Positions 20,149 through 28,783 of a stretch of 64,000 nt of DNA are shown here, one piece after another (position 1 is the first letter of the stretch; each line of letters starts with the position of its first letter). The DNA is from JAHEJN01 sp963787285 (GTDB lineage Bacteria; Actinomycetota; Acidimicrobiia; Acidimicrobiales; JAHEJN01). The position numbers and the translations under genes are program-made. The DNA lies in NCBI GenBank assembly GCA_963787285.1, contig CAWBCM010000005.1, positions 68,499-132,498 of the forward strand, read 5' to 3'. The notes beneath the pieces are model-generated. The model worked only from the letters and a program-made list of their open reading frames with translations, made no database searches and was not told the DNA's origin.

Positions 20149-22163
20149 CGCACGAGCCGTAGGGGCACGCGTGCGGCCCTGTGGTGCTCGATGAATGCGG
20201 TGGTGGCCGCGGCCGACAGGGGTTCGGAGACAAGGTAACCCTGGTATTCGTCGCATCCGAGGGTGCGGACGATGTCGAGCACCTCACGGGTCTCGACGCC
20301 CTCGGCGATCGTCGAGAGACCGAGACTGCGGCCGAGATCGATGACCGATCGAACGATGTTGAGGTCGCCGGTGTTGGTGGCGAGCTCGGTCACGAAGGAC
20401 CGGTCGATCTTGATGCTGTCGATCGTGAGGCGACGCAGGCTGGCGAGTGACGAGTAGCCCGTGCCGAAATCGTCGATCGCCAGGGTCACGCCGAGCCCGC
20501 GTAGGTGGCCGAGGACCGACGCCGAGCGGGTGGGATCCTGCAGCACGGCGTTCTCGGTGATCTCGATCTCGAGGAAGGTGGGGTCGATGCCGTGGTGGAG
20601 AAGCGCGTCGCGGACCCGTTCGGGGAAGTGGAGGTCGTGGAGGTTCCGGGCCGATGCGTTGACCGCCACGCCGATGATCAGACCCTGCGCGTGCCAGGCG
20701 GCGAGCTGTTCCAGCGCCATATCGACGACTCGATCGGTGATCTCGTTGATCAGGTCGGTGTGTTCGGCCTGCGGCATGAAGCGATCGGGCTCGACCAGGC
20801 CTTCTGTCGGATGGTTCCAGCGGATCAGAGCCTCGACACTGGTCATCTCGTCGGTGCGGGTTTGCATCTTCGGCTGGTAGAAGAGGGTCAGCTCGTCGTT
20901 GTCGAGGGCGCGGTGCAGGTCGGCCAGGAGCGCATGTCGGTCGGTCGCGGCTCCGAGTCCCACGTCGAGGATCGAGGCGGTCGACACCGGATTCGATGTG
21001 GTCTTCGCGGTGTGGGCCGCCATTTCCGCATTGCCCGTGAGGTCGCCCACGGTCGTGCCGACGTCGGGAAAGACCGCCACCCCGGCGTTGGCACTGATCC
21101 CGATGGGCACGCCGCGCACTTCGATGCGGCGCTCGATCGAATCGACCAGGCGGTGGGCGACGATGGTTGCGTCCTCGTCGGAGTCGATGCGTCCGAGCAG
21201 AAAGGCGAAGGTCTCGCCGTCGAGGCGGGCCACGAGGTCGACCGGACGGGCTTCGTCGTCGAGGCGGTGTGCAACCTCCCGGAGTACCTCGTCGCGGAGG
21301 TCGAGCCCGAGACGGTCGGCGATGCCGGTGATGCCGTCGAGCACGACCGTGATCACTGCGACCTTGGCGTTCTCCCGGCGGGCCGCTCCGAGAAGCAGGT
21401 CGGCGTGCTCGAGGAACAGCGCCCGGTTGGCCATGCCGGTGATCCGATCGTGGGTGGCGGCATGGCGTTCGGAATCGGCCGTCATGGCGGAATGGCGAAC
21501 GGCCAGAACCACCACGACCAGCAGCGGGGTGAGCAGGGGTGCACTCAGACCGACCACGACGAAGAGCGGGGCCATGAAGACCAGCAGCGCATCGATGGCG
21601 CCGCTGGCTCGAACGGTGCGGATCACCGTGGCCCGGAACGCCAGGCCCCGGACGGATGCGTCGATGGCACTGCCCAGGGTGAGCGCAGTGAGGTAGGCCG
21701 TGATCGCGGCCACGGCGACCCCGACCAGCCAGATCGAGCTGATGGCCCCGTTCTGCGTCGGTTCGACGAGCGGGGCGACCTGGTCGCCGGCCATCGTGCC
21801 CAGGCTGAGCGCGATGACCAGCGTGGCGCCCCCAACGAGCGTGTCGAGGGTCGAGCGGCCCCGAGCCAGTGTGGCGGAGAACGAGGCGATTCCGGCCACC
21901 ACCATGGCCGTCAGGGGCGAGGCCAGGAAGCTGACGGCCAGGATCAACGACCACGGATGGCGGCGCGGCGTGGGGTTCGCCGGCATCTCCTCGCTCACCG
22001 AGGCCGCAACGAGCAGAACGATGAACAGGGCAGTCAGCGCCGGACGCGCTCCCGCCATGTCCTCCGGCGTGCTCGCCAGGGCCTGGGTGAGCAGGATCGC
22101 GAGGGCCCATCCGATGACGAGGCCCCGAAGCGGGGCCGAGCGAGTGTGCGTCGAGATGGTCAT
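20145..22163 (-). CDS. membrane c-di-GMP phosphodiesterase (degenerate GGDEF plus EAL)
   Basis: A 672-residue protein. Residues 1-220 hold about six to eight hydrophobic helices. A GGDEF domain follows in which the signature is RLDGETF instead of GGDEF, so cyclase activity is not expected. The EAL domain (about 420-672) is complete: VEALIRWNHP, NASARNLHD, EIEITENAV, AIDDFGTGYSSL, IKIDRSF, AEGVET and the QGYLVSEP end. It should hydrolyse c-di-GMP in response to a membrane signal. The start ATG at 22163 shares a 270-bp intergenic region with the divergent multicopper oxidase, and a DosR-like palindrome lies in it. It is a paralogue of the GGDEF-EAL protein at 42762-44762. Confidence 0.9.
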   Translation of the reverse strand: MTISTHTRSAPLRGLVIGWALAILLTQALASTPEDMAGARPALTALFIVLLVAASVSEEMPANPTPRRHPWSLILAVSFLASPLTAMVVAGIASFSATLARGRSTLDTLVGGATLVIALSLGTMAGDQVAPLVEPTQNGAISSIWLVGVAVAAITAYLTALTLGSAIDASVRGLAFRATVIRTVRASGAIDALLVFMAPLFVVVGLSAPLLTPLLVVVVLAVRHSAMTADSERHAATHDRITGMANRALFLEHADLLLGAARRENAKVAVITVVLDGITGIADRLGLDLRDEVLREVAHRLDDEARPVDLVARLDGETFAFLLGRIDSDEDATIVAHRLVDSIERRIEVRGVPIGISANAGVAVFPDVGTTVGDLTGNAEMAAHTAKTTSNPVSTASILDVGLGAATDRHALLADLHRALDNDELTLFYQPKMQTRTDEMTSVEALIRWNHPTEGLVEPDRFMPQAEHTDLINEITDRVVDMALEQLAAWHAQGLIIGVAVNASARNLHDLHFPERVRDALLHHGIDPTFLEIEITENAVLQDPTRSASVLGHLRGLGVTLAIDDFGTGYSSLASLRRLTIDSIKIDRSFVTELATNTGDLNIVRSVIDLGRSLGLSTIAEGVETREVLDIVRTLGCDEYQGYLVSEPLSAAATTAFIEHHRAARVPLRLVR

Positions 22164-22350
22164 GGGTCGGGGGTGCACTCCTGCCGGAACCCTGGGCCGC
22201 GAATCCGCTGTGCTGCCGCGCGGTGTGTGCGGCATGAACAGTGTTGTCGACCCACTCGACTGCGTCATGAGGCCCACGGCACAACGGCAGGCGGGAGTAT
22301 TTCCGAGCCGCTGTGGGCCGTTCGGCCCGGGTCGACCGGGCCGTTGCGTG

Positions 22351-22384
22351 AGACCAGACAAGGACCAAGGTCCCTGTCTGGTCT
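22351..22384. promoter_or_regulatory. 34-bp inverted repeat with DosR-box-like core (site 1)
   Basis: The arms AGACCAGACA and TGTCTGGTCT (22351-22360 and 22375-22384) are perfect inverted repeats. The centre AGGACCAAGGTCCC (22361-22374) resembles the DosR/DevR consensus GGGACTTTAGTCCC. It lies 50-60 nt before the GTG of the multicopper oxidase and within the divergent region with the EAL gene. It shares the core and the trailing TGTC with sites at 23955 and 27823. Confidence 0.65.
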
Positions 22385-22433
22385 CGTCGGTACGTGGCAT
22401 AACGGCGAGGTTCACCACGAAAGGCCAGCTCCT

Positions 22434-23936
22434 GTGACCGTCACTGACACCACCGATGCCCCGCGACCACGCACGACGCCGAGCCCACCGGCGGATGGCT
22501 CGGGTGGGCTGTTCCTCGGCCTGTTCCTCTTCCTGCTGGTGCTCCTCACGCTTCCGATCGTGGTGATCGGTGCCATCGCGGCGTGGAAGGGCAGTGGTGA
22601 CGTGCAAGCTGCCGTTCCCTCGACGACCGCAGAGATCAGCCTCCAGGAGTGGTCCATCACCGGGGACCTCGTTGTGCCCGCCGGTGAAGTCGAGCTCCTG
22701 GTCACCAACAACGGATCGATGGCCCACAACCTCTTCGTGAGGGAGACAGGAGCAGGGACCAGCGACATCGGGGCGGGAGGCGTTGCCCTCCTCGATCTCG
22801 GCGCCCTCGATCCGGGTACCTACGAGCTCTACTGCGAAATCGTCGGCCATGCCGACGCCGGGATGGTGGCCGACCTCGTCGTCACCGGTGACGGCGCCGC
22901 GGCGGGCGAGGACGCCATGGCCGGAATGGACCACGGTGGCGCCGAAACCGACTGGGCGGCCCTCGACATGGCCATGACGCAGTCGATCCTCGCCTTCCCG
23001 GCCGAGACCGAAGGCCGTGGCAATCCGATTCTGGAGCCGGTCATCGCGGCCGATGGCGCCAAGGTCTTCGAGCTCACGGCCGCCATCACCGAGTGGGAGA
23101 TCGAACCCGGCGTGGTCGTGGAGGCGTGGACCTACAACGGGGTGGTGCCCTCACCGCAGATCAACGTCGACGTAGGCGACACCGTTCGGGTGGTGCTCAA
23201 CAACGAACTGCCGATGGGCACCGACATCCACTGGCACGGCATCCACACCCCCAACGATCAGGACGGGGTCGCCCCCCTCACCCAGGATCTCATCGAAGCC
23301 GGGCAGACCTACACCTATGAGTTCGTGGCCGAGCACGCCGGAATCGGCATGTACCACCCGCACCACCACGGCCAGATGCAGGTGATCAACGGCATGTTCG
23401 GTGTCTTCCAGATCGGTGACGACCCGATTCCGCGTGGCGCCACGATCTCCGGTGTTCCGATTCCGGAGGACCTCGAAGTGGCCGCCGACATCCCGATGGT
23501 GCTCAACGATGCAGGTGAGATCGGCCTGACGCTCAACGGCAAGAGCTTCCCCGCCACCGAGCCGGTCGTGCTCGACCAGGGCGACTGGGCCAACATCACC
23601 TACTACAACGAGGGCCTGAGCGCGCACCCGATGCACCTCCATCAGTTCCCTCAGCTCATCTACGCGAAGGACGGTGTGCCCCTCGACAATCCGTACTGGG
23701 CCGACACGGTCAACATCGCCCCTGGTGAGCGCTACTCGGCGCTGTTCTACGCCGGTGATCCCGGCGTCTGGGTGTGGCACTGCCACATTCTCACCCACGT
23801 CGAGCGCGAGGAAGGCATGTTCGGAATGGTGACGGCCGTCATCGTGAACGAGGTGCCGGGGTACGAACCGCCCGAGATCGAGCCCGGTCGCTGGATGCTC
23901 GACGCGGGATCCGGAGCCGATCAGCTCGGCGCGTGA
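22434..23936 (+). CDS. membrane-anchored multicopper oxidase with N-terminal cupredoxin domain
   Basis: A 500-residue protein. A single membrane anchor lies near residues 22-45 (LFLGLFLFLLVLLTLPIVVI). Then comes a plastocyanin-like domain with HNLFV and YCEIVGHADAGM, followed by two multicopper oxidase domains. The four copper blocks are present: HWHGIHTP, MYHPHHHGQMQ, HPMHLHQF and VWHCHILTHVEREEGM. Expected role: oxidation of an organic or metal substrate (or nitrite/NO chemistry in some relatives) at the outer face of the membrane. The GTG at 22434 is preceded by AAAGG at proper distance; the frame is open far upstream but that part opposes the EAL gene. The DosR-like site upstream suggests redox or hypoxia control. 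Confidence 0.88.
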   Translation: MTVTDTTDAPRPRTTPSPPADGSGGLFLGLFLFLLVLLTLPIVVIGAIAAWKGSGDVQAAVPSTTAEISLQEWSITGDLVVPAGEVELLVTNNGSMAHNLFVRETGAGTSDIGAGGVALLDLGALDPGTYELYCEIVGHADAGMVADLVVTGDGAAAGEDAMAGMDHGGAETDWAALDMAMTQSILAFPAETEGRGNPILEPVIAADGAKVFELTAAITEWEIEPGVVVEAWTYNGVVPSPQINVDVGDTVRVVLNNELPMGTDIHWHGIHTPNDQDGVAPLTQDLIEAGQTYTYEFVAEHAGIGMYHPHHHGQMQVINGMFGVFQIGDDPIPRGATISGVPIPEDLEVAADIPMVLNDAGEIGLTLNGKSFPATEPVVLDQGDWANITYYNEGLSAHPMHLHQFPQLIYAKDGVPLDNPYWADTVNIAPGERYSALFYAGDPGVWVWHCHILTHVEREEGMFGMVTAVIVNEVPGYEPPEIEPGRWMLDAGSGADQLGA

Positions 23937-23954
23937 ACGATTCGGCGGTGCGAT

Positions 23955-23968
23955 GTGACTTCGGTCCC
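23955..23968. promoter_or_regulatory. DosR-box-like site 2 upstream of a universal stress protein
   Basis: GTGACTTCGGTCCC (14 bp) has the DosR-type GAC...GTCCC spacing and is followed by TGTC like the other sites. A weaker half-site, GGGACC at 23987-23992, lies 32 bp further towards the gene start at 24039. Paired boxes are usual at strongly DosR-controlled promoters. Confidence 0.6.
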
Positions 23969-24038
23969 TGTCGCCGGCTCAACGTTGGGACCACCATCAC
24001 AGCGACGCCTCTCGGCGTCACCGATGAAGGGAAGTGAC

Positions 24039-24863
24039 ATGTTCGGAGACATCATCGTGCCGCTCGACGGCTCGGATCATTCAGCGGTTGCACTCGGACC
24101 CGCCGGCGCTCTGGCCCACTTCCTCGACGGACGTGTCCGCGTTGTCGCGTTCGTCCAGCCCGGTGACGAAGACGAGATGAAGGAGTGGGTTGGTGGCCGG
24201 CTCCGCGCCCTCGGTGATGTCGAGCGGGAACTCACCATCGAGCGACAGACCGGCTCGATTGCCGAGCAGCTCCACGCCATGGTCGCCGGTTCGCCGAGCG
24301 ACCTGATCTGCATGGCAACCCACGGTCGCGGCCGCAGCGCGGCGATGTTCGGGAGCGTTGCCTCCGATGTGCTCCGACTCAGCAGCGCACCGGTGATGCT
24401 CATCGGGCCGAACTACCGGGCGCACCAGTTCCGATCCACGGGCAAGATGCTCGTAGCGGTCGACGGGAGCAAGCACGGAGAGGCGGCGCTGCCCGTGGCG
24501 GAGGCCTTCGCCATCGTCTTCGGCAACGACGTGAACGTCGCCACCGTGATCGACTCCAAGGCGATGGCCGCGATGACCGCGGCCGGGGGCGCAGCAGTCG
24601 TCGAGTCGAACTATGTCCACAACATCGCCGAGAAGGTGGGCTCAGAGATCGGTCGGGCCGTGTCCTACGAGGTCCTGCACGGTGACGATGCCGCTGAGGC
24701 GCTCATCGAGCACGCCGACGGACTCGATGCCTCGGTGCTCGTGATGGCCACGCACGGCGTCACGGGTCTCCGACGCGCGGTGTCCGGTAGTGTGGTGGCC
24801 GACGCAGTTCGTCGGGCCCCGATGCCGGTACTGGCAGTTCGTCCTGCGGAACTCACCGGCTGA
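24039..24863 (+). CDS. universal stress protein, two Usp domains
   Basis: A 274-residue tandem UspA protein. Domain 1 starts DIIVPLDGSDHSAVAL and domain 2 starts KMLVAVDGSKHGEAAL near residue 137. The nucleotide-binding signature is clearer in the C-terminal half (MATHGVTGLRRAVSGSV near the end); the first has MATHGRGRSAAMFGSV. Such tandem Usps bind ATP and are strongly induced by hypoxia through DosR in mycobacteria. A good Shine-Dalgarno sequence (AAGGGAAG) precedes the ATG. The response regulator gene follows after 37 nt, so co-transcription is likely. Confidence 0.9.
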   Translation: MFGDIIVPLDGSDHSAVALGPAGALAHFLDGRVRVVAFVQPGDEDEMKEWVGGRLRALGDVERELTIERQTGSIAEQLHAMVAGSPSDLICMATHGRGRSAAMFGSVASDVLRLSSAPVMLIGPNYRAHQFRSTGKMLVAVDGSKHGEAALPVAEAFAIVFGNDVNVATVIDSKAMAAMTAAGGAAVVESNYVHNIAEKVGSEIGRAVSYEVLHGDDAAEALIEHADGLDASVLVMATHGVTGLRRAVSGSVVADAVRRAPMPVLAVRPAELTG

Positions 24864-24900
24864 TCGGCCACACTGGCAGCGTCGAAAGGTGCCAACGGCA

Positions 24901-25569
24901 GTGAGCGAGACCACGGACATGATTCGAGTGCTGTTGCTCGACGACCACGAGATCGTCCGCCTCGGCGTCGCCGAGATCGTGAACGCCGAGCCCGACATGG
25001 AGGTGGTCGCCCAGGCCGGTACGTCCGGCGAGGCCCTTCAGCTCGTCCGGTCGGCGAAGCCGCAGGTGGCGGTGCTCGATGTGCGGCTGGGGGACTCCGA
25101 CACCAACGGCATCGAGGTCTGTCGCGACATTCGCTCGCGTCATCCCGAGGTCGCGTGTCTCATTCTCACCTCCTTCGCCGACGATCACGCTCTCGTCGAC
25201 GCCTCGTTGGCCGGCGCGGCCGGCTACGTGTTGAAGCAGATCCGGAGCAACGATCTCGTCGAGTCGATTCGTCGCGTCGCCGACGGCGGGCAACTACTGG
25301 ACAGTGCGTCGGTGCGCATGAGCCTGCAACGGCTCCGCGAGAGCGAGGAAGGCCGGGTCGCCGAGCTGACCCCACAGGAGCGAAACATCTTCGATCTCAT
25401 CGGTGAGGGGTACTCCAACCGCCAGATCGCCGACGAGATGTTCCTGGCCGAGAAGACGGTGAAGAACTACGTCTCCAATGTGCTCTCCAAGCTGGGAATG
25501 GCCCGACGAACCGAGGCTGCGGCCTACGCCGCGCGTCTGGAAGAACGTCGTCGGCTGCGGTACGAATGA
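24901..25569 (+). CDS. DosR/DevR-like response regulator (NarL family)
   Basis: A 222-residue regulator. The receiver domain has the DDHE acidic pair near residue 14, the phosphorylation site Asp60 (VAVLDVRLGDSDTNG) and the LTSFADD switch region. The C-terminal LuxR-type helix-turn-helix reads LTPQERNIFDLI and then MFLAEKTVKNYVSNVLSKLG, nearly the same as the recognition helix region of mycobacterial DosR. The start GTG at 24901 is supported by a GAAAGG about 10 nt upstream. The stop overlaps the kinase ATG (ATGA), so the pair is translationally coupled. It is the likely binder of the GGAC-N-GTCC sites in this island. Confidence 0.92.
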   Translation: MSETTDMIRVLLLDDHEIVRLGVAEIVNAEPDMEVVAQAGTSGEALQLVRSAKPQVAVLDVRLGDSDTNGIEVCRDIRSRHPEVACLILTSFADDHALVDASLAGAAGYVLKQIRSNDLVESIRRVADGGQLLDSASVRMSLQRLRESEEGRVAELTPQERNIFDLIGEGYSNRQIADEMFLAEKTVKNYVSNVLSKLGMARRTEAAAYAARLEERRRLRYE

Positions 25570-27803
25570 GTCCTTCGGCGGGCGACAACACCTATCTCCG
25601 GGTGGCGCCCGACGCAGTGATCCTCGTCGCAGCCGACGGAACGATCATCTACGCGAATCCCCAGGCGGGAATGCTGTTCGGCTCCGTCGACGGCACTACC
25701 GAAGCGAAGATGACCGGACGATTGGTCGAGGATTTCGTACCGCCCGAATCCCGGCTCGCCCACGGTGAAATGCGGAGCCGGTATCTCGAAGAGCCGACGC
25801 TACGACGGATGGGAGCACCCGCATCGGTGCTGCTCGCCCGGCGAGCCGACGGCACCGTGTTCCCGTGCGAGATCGGCTTGAGCCCGATCGGTGCGGAGTC
25901 GGAGGAACGGCTGACGATGGCCATCGTGCGCGACATCACCAGCCGACGGATTGCCGAACGGCAGGCGCAGATGGTGCGGTCGTCGCTCGATGCGGTCGAC
26001 GACGCCGTGCTCATGTTCGACGACGAGTCACTCGTGATCCGTTACGCGAACCGCGGTGCCGAGCTGCAGACCGGCCGAACTGTCCACCAGCTCATCGACG
26101 GCATCACGCTGCTCGACCTGACGCCCGAGCTCGGTGAAGGCGAGCTCCGGAGCCTGCTGGCCCCAATCGCTTCCGGCGTGACCGACAGCGTCACCGTGAC
26201 CACTGCCTTCACGGGCCCCACGGGCCACGAGGTTGCCGTCGAGATGTCGATCCAGCATCCACCGGCTGCGGCTCACGACGGGCAGGGGCGCTTCGTCGCC
26301 ATTGCCAGGGACATCACCGAGCGGCGCGACGCAGAACGGTATCTGCGCGCCAGCGAGGCCGGTTTCCGATCGGCCTTCACCGACGCGCCGGTCGGCATGT
26401 TGATCACCGATCCCAGCGTCAACGGATTGCCGCACATCCTCGAGGCCAACCAGGAATTCTGCGAGATGCTCGGTTACACGCCGGGCGAGCTCCAGGGTCG
26501 GTCGGTGGCCGAGATCACCCATCCCGACGACCAGGCCCGCGGCGAACAGATCGCGGCATGGGAGGGACCCGGTGCCGCCGTCGTCGAGAAGCGCTTCCTG
26601 CATCGGTCCGGAGACGTGCGCTGGTGCCGCGAGCACTCGGCCGACCTCAACACCGGCTCGCTGCAGCGTCGTCGAGTCGCGCACGTGATCGACATCTCGC
26701 GTCGGGTGATGGCCGAGTCGGCGCGCGACCACCGTGAGGAGACGCTCGTGGCGCTGGGTGACATTCGCCGGCGGCTGCTCGACGAGCAGCCGGTGCCCGA
26801 TGCTCTCGCCGACATCACCGACGCTGCGGTCCGACTCGCCGGAGGCAAGAGCGGTCACGTGCTCGTGCCCCGTCGTGCCAGCTACGAGTTGGCGGCGTCG
26901 AGCGCCGCAGGCGACGGGTCGCCGGTTCGCGTCGGGAGCCCCGTGGAATGTCCACTTGCCGATCGCGTGCTTCGCGCGGGAGGAACCATCCAGATTGCCG
27001 CGGCCGACCTCGACAGCGGCGACCTGCCATTCGACGCCGGTGCGGGCACCGTCATTGCCACGCCGCTCATCACTCGTGACGCGGTCGAGGGAGTCATGGT
27101 GGTCACCGGAGTCGAGCCCGACCAGGCCCACCTGATTCGCCGCACCGTCGAATCGCTCGCAACGGAAGCCGCGCTGGCCATTCAGCTCGCCCGTTCTCGC
27201 CGGGAGCGGCGTCGGCTGACGATCGTCGAGGACCGAGATCGGATCGCCCGTGATCTCCACGATGTGGTGATCCAACGCCTGTTCGCCGCCGGGATGCGTC
27301 TCCAGTCGGCGGCCTCGTCGGGTACCAACCTCCGTGGCCGGGTGATCGAGACGGTGAGCGAGCTCGACGAGACGATCGGCACCATCCGCGACACCATCTT
27401 CCGTCTCACCAGGTCCGAACCCGACCTGCACGACGAGATCCTCATGTTGGCCCACGGCTTCGAGAGCCCCGCCGGCGTTCCGATCGAGGTCGACATCGGC
27501 CCGGACGTGGCGTCGGTGTCCGATCGGGTCGGTGAGCAGTTGCTGCCCACCATCAACGAGCTCTTGTCGAATGCCGCCCGCCACAGCAAAGCAGCCGAGG
27601 TCCGGCTGAGTGTGCGACGGGATGACGAGGATGCTCTCGTCGTCGTGGTCGCCGACGACGGCGCCGGATTCGACGAGGACGAGCCGAGGGGTTTCGGCAT
27701 CGGAAATGTCACCGCACGGGCGGCCCAGCTCGGTGGCACAGTGGCGATCGAGTCCCGCCCGGGCGAAGGCACCACGGTCACGTGGAGGGTGCCCGCGCGC
27801 TGA
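25566..27803 (+). CDS. DevS-like sensor histidine kinase (PAS-PAS-PAS-GAF-HisKA_3-HATPase)
   Basis: A 745-residue soluble kinase with no clear membrane helix. Three PAS-like segments occupy about 1-380, each ending in a PAC-type motif (AIVRDITSRR, AIARDITERR, HVIDISRR). A GAF domain follows (about 390-540). The dimerisation box DRDRIARDLHDVVIQRLFA contains the phospho-accepting His and matches the HisKA_3 type of DevS/DosT. The ATPase domain shows NELLSNAARHSKA (N box), VADDGAGF (G1) and GFGIGN (G2). DosS/DosT sense O2/NO with haem in a GAF domain; here the sensor may be PAS or GAF and the ligand is unknown. It forms an operon with the response regulator. Confidence 0.9.
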   Translation: MSPSAGDNTYLRVAPDAVILVAADGTIIYANPQAGMLFGSVDGTTEAKMTGRLVEDFVPPESRLAHGEMRSRYLEEPTLRRMGAPASVLLARRADGTVFPCEIGLSPIGAESEERLTMAIVRDITSRRIAERQAQMVRSSLDAVDDAVLMFDDESLVIRYANRGAELQTGRTVHQLIDGITLLDLTPELGEGELRSLLAPIASGVTDSVTVTTAFTGPTGHEVAVEMSIQHPPAAAHDGQGRFVAIARDITERRDAERYLRASEAGFRSAFTDAPVGMLITDPSVNGLPHILEANQEFCEMLGYTPGELQGRSVAEITHPDDQARGEQIAAWEGPGAAVVEKRFLHRSGDVRWCREHSADLNTGSLQRRRVAHVIDISRRVMAESARDHREETLVALGDIRRRLLDEQPVPDALADITDAAVRLAGGKSGHVLVPRRASYELAASSAAGDGSPVRVGSPVECPLADRVLRAGGTIQIAAADLDSGDLPFDAGAGTVIATPLITRDAVEGVMVVTGVEPDQAHLIRRTVESLATEAALAIQLARSRRERRRLTIVEDRDRIARDLHDVVIQRLFAAGMRLQSAASSGTNLRGRVIETVSELDETIGTIRDTIFRLTRSEPDLHDEILMLAHGFESPAGVPIEVDIGPDVASVSDRVGEQLLPTINELLSNAARHSKAAEVRLSVRRDDEDALVVVVADDGAGFDEDEPRGFGIGNVTARAAQLGGTVAIESRPGEGTTVTWRVPAR

Positions 27804-27822
27804 CCCGCGCGCCGGTCGACAT

Positions 27823-27836
27823 ATGACCAATGACCC
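27823..27836. promoter_or_regulatory. DosR-box-like site 3 upstream of the second Usp operon
   Basis: ATGACCAATGACCC is followed by TGTCTGG, the same trailing sequence as at site 1 (TGTCTGG), and keeps the GACC-AA core. A TAGTAC at 27869-27874 could be the -10 box, placing the operator roughly 50 bp upstream of the start of transcription. Confidence 0.55.
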
Positions 27837-27893
27837 TGTCTGGGTAGGGGAGCGACCGTGACACTCGGTAGTACACCGAGGAGGATTCCCGCC

Positions 27894-28760
27894 ATGAATG
27901 ACCGAGTTCACGTTCCGACAACCATCACCGTCGGGGTCGACGGCACGCCGGCGTCGATCGCGGCGCTGCGATGGGCGATTGCGTTGGCGGAACGTACCGG
28001 TGCATCGATCGAGGCCGTCATGGCATGGCGCTATCCCTTCCTCGCAACGATGCCGGGCCTGATCGGCGCGGTTCCTCCGGTGGCCGACATGGAAACGGCG
28101 GCGTTGCAGGGGCTCGACAAGATTCTCGGCTCGGTGCACACCGCGGTCCACATCGAGCCGGTTGCGGCGATGGGGAGTGGATCTCAGGTTCTCATCGACG
28201 CCAGCCGCGGCCAGGATCTCCTCGTGGTCGGCCGTCGAGGCAGCGGGGGCCTGCGGGGCCTGGGATCGACCAGCCGGCACTGCGCCATTCACGCTCCGAC
28301 CTCGGTGGCGGTCATTCCCGACGGGGCCGAGCCGCTGGTGGCCAACCCGAACGTGATGGTCGCAGTCGACGGCTCGCCGCACTCGGTCGACGCCATGGTC
28401 TGGGCGGCCCGGGTCTTCGCACCCGACGCCAAGATCTCCGTGGCCCACAGCCACGACGAGCAGATGCTCGACTACCACGACCTGCCCGAAGAGGTGCGAG
28501 ACGGTCTCCGAGAGCGGGCCGAGATGCGCCTCACCGACTCGGTCGATCGAGCTCTCGTTCGCCTCGAGGTGCCCGTGGAGCTGGAGCAGCACGTGTACGA
28601 GGGTGACCCGCGCTCGACCATTCTCGACGCGGCGTGGGGAGTCGACCTGCTCGTTGTCGGCGATCGGGGCAACTCCGGCGTCCGCGGACTCCTGTTGGGC
28701 TCGTTCGCGTCCTACGCCATCGGCCATGCCGAGGTGCCCGTGGTGATCGCTCGGGTCTGA
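27894..28760 (+). CDS. universal stress protein, two Usp domains
   Basis: A 288-residue tandem Usp. The first domain starts TITVGVDGTPASIAALRWA and carries VVGRRGSGGLRGLGSTS; the second starts NVMVAVDGSPHSVDAMVWAA and ends with VVGDRGNSGVRGLLLGSFA. Both have the G-2x-G-9x-G(S) ATP-binding pattern. AGGAGG precedes the ATG by about 10 nt. It is the first gene of a likely Usp-Usp-kinase operon under DosR-like site 3. Confidence 0.9.
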   Translation: MNDRVHVPTTITVGVDGTPASIAALRWAIALAERTGASIEAVMAWRYPFLATMPGLIGAVPPVADMETAALQGLDKILGSVHTAVHIEPVAAMGSGSQVLIDASRGQDLLVVGRRGSGGLRGLGSTSRHCAIHAPTSVAVIPDGAEPLVANPNVMVAVDGSPHSVDAMVWAARVFAPDAKISVAHSHDEQMLDYHDLPEEVRDGLRERAEMRLTDSVDRALVRLEVPVELEQHVYEGDPRSTILDAAWGVDLLVVGDRGNSGVRGLLLGSFASYAIGHAEVPVVIARV

Positions 28761-28783
28761 GCCGCCCACGAGGGAGGTACGTC

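Noticed and set aside
20505..22433. Upstream extension of the multicopper oxidase frame across the EAL gene
   Set aside because: The extension is antisense to the EAL gene. The GTG at 22434 with AAAGG and a membrane anchor is the sensible start.
22434..23936. Classical copper nitrite reductase NirK
   Set aside because: The motifs (HWHG, HPHHH, HPMHLH, HCHILTHVEREEGM) are those of multicopper oxidases with a trinuclear site, not the NirK type 2 site; nitrite chemistry remains only a possibility.
26028..28769. 913-codon minus-strand frame opposite the kinase and Usp genes
   Set aside because: Shadow frame; the plus-strand proteins have complete family motifs.
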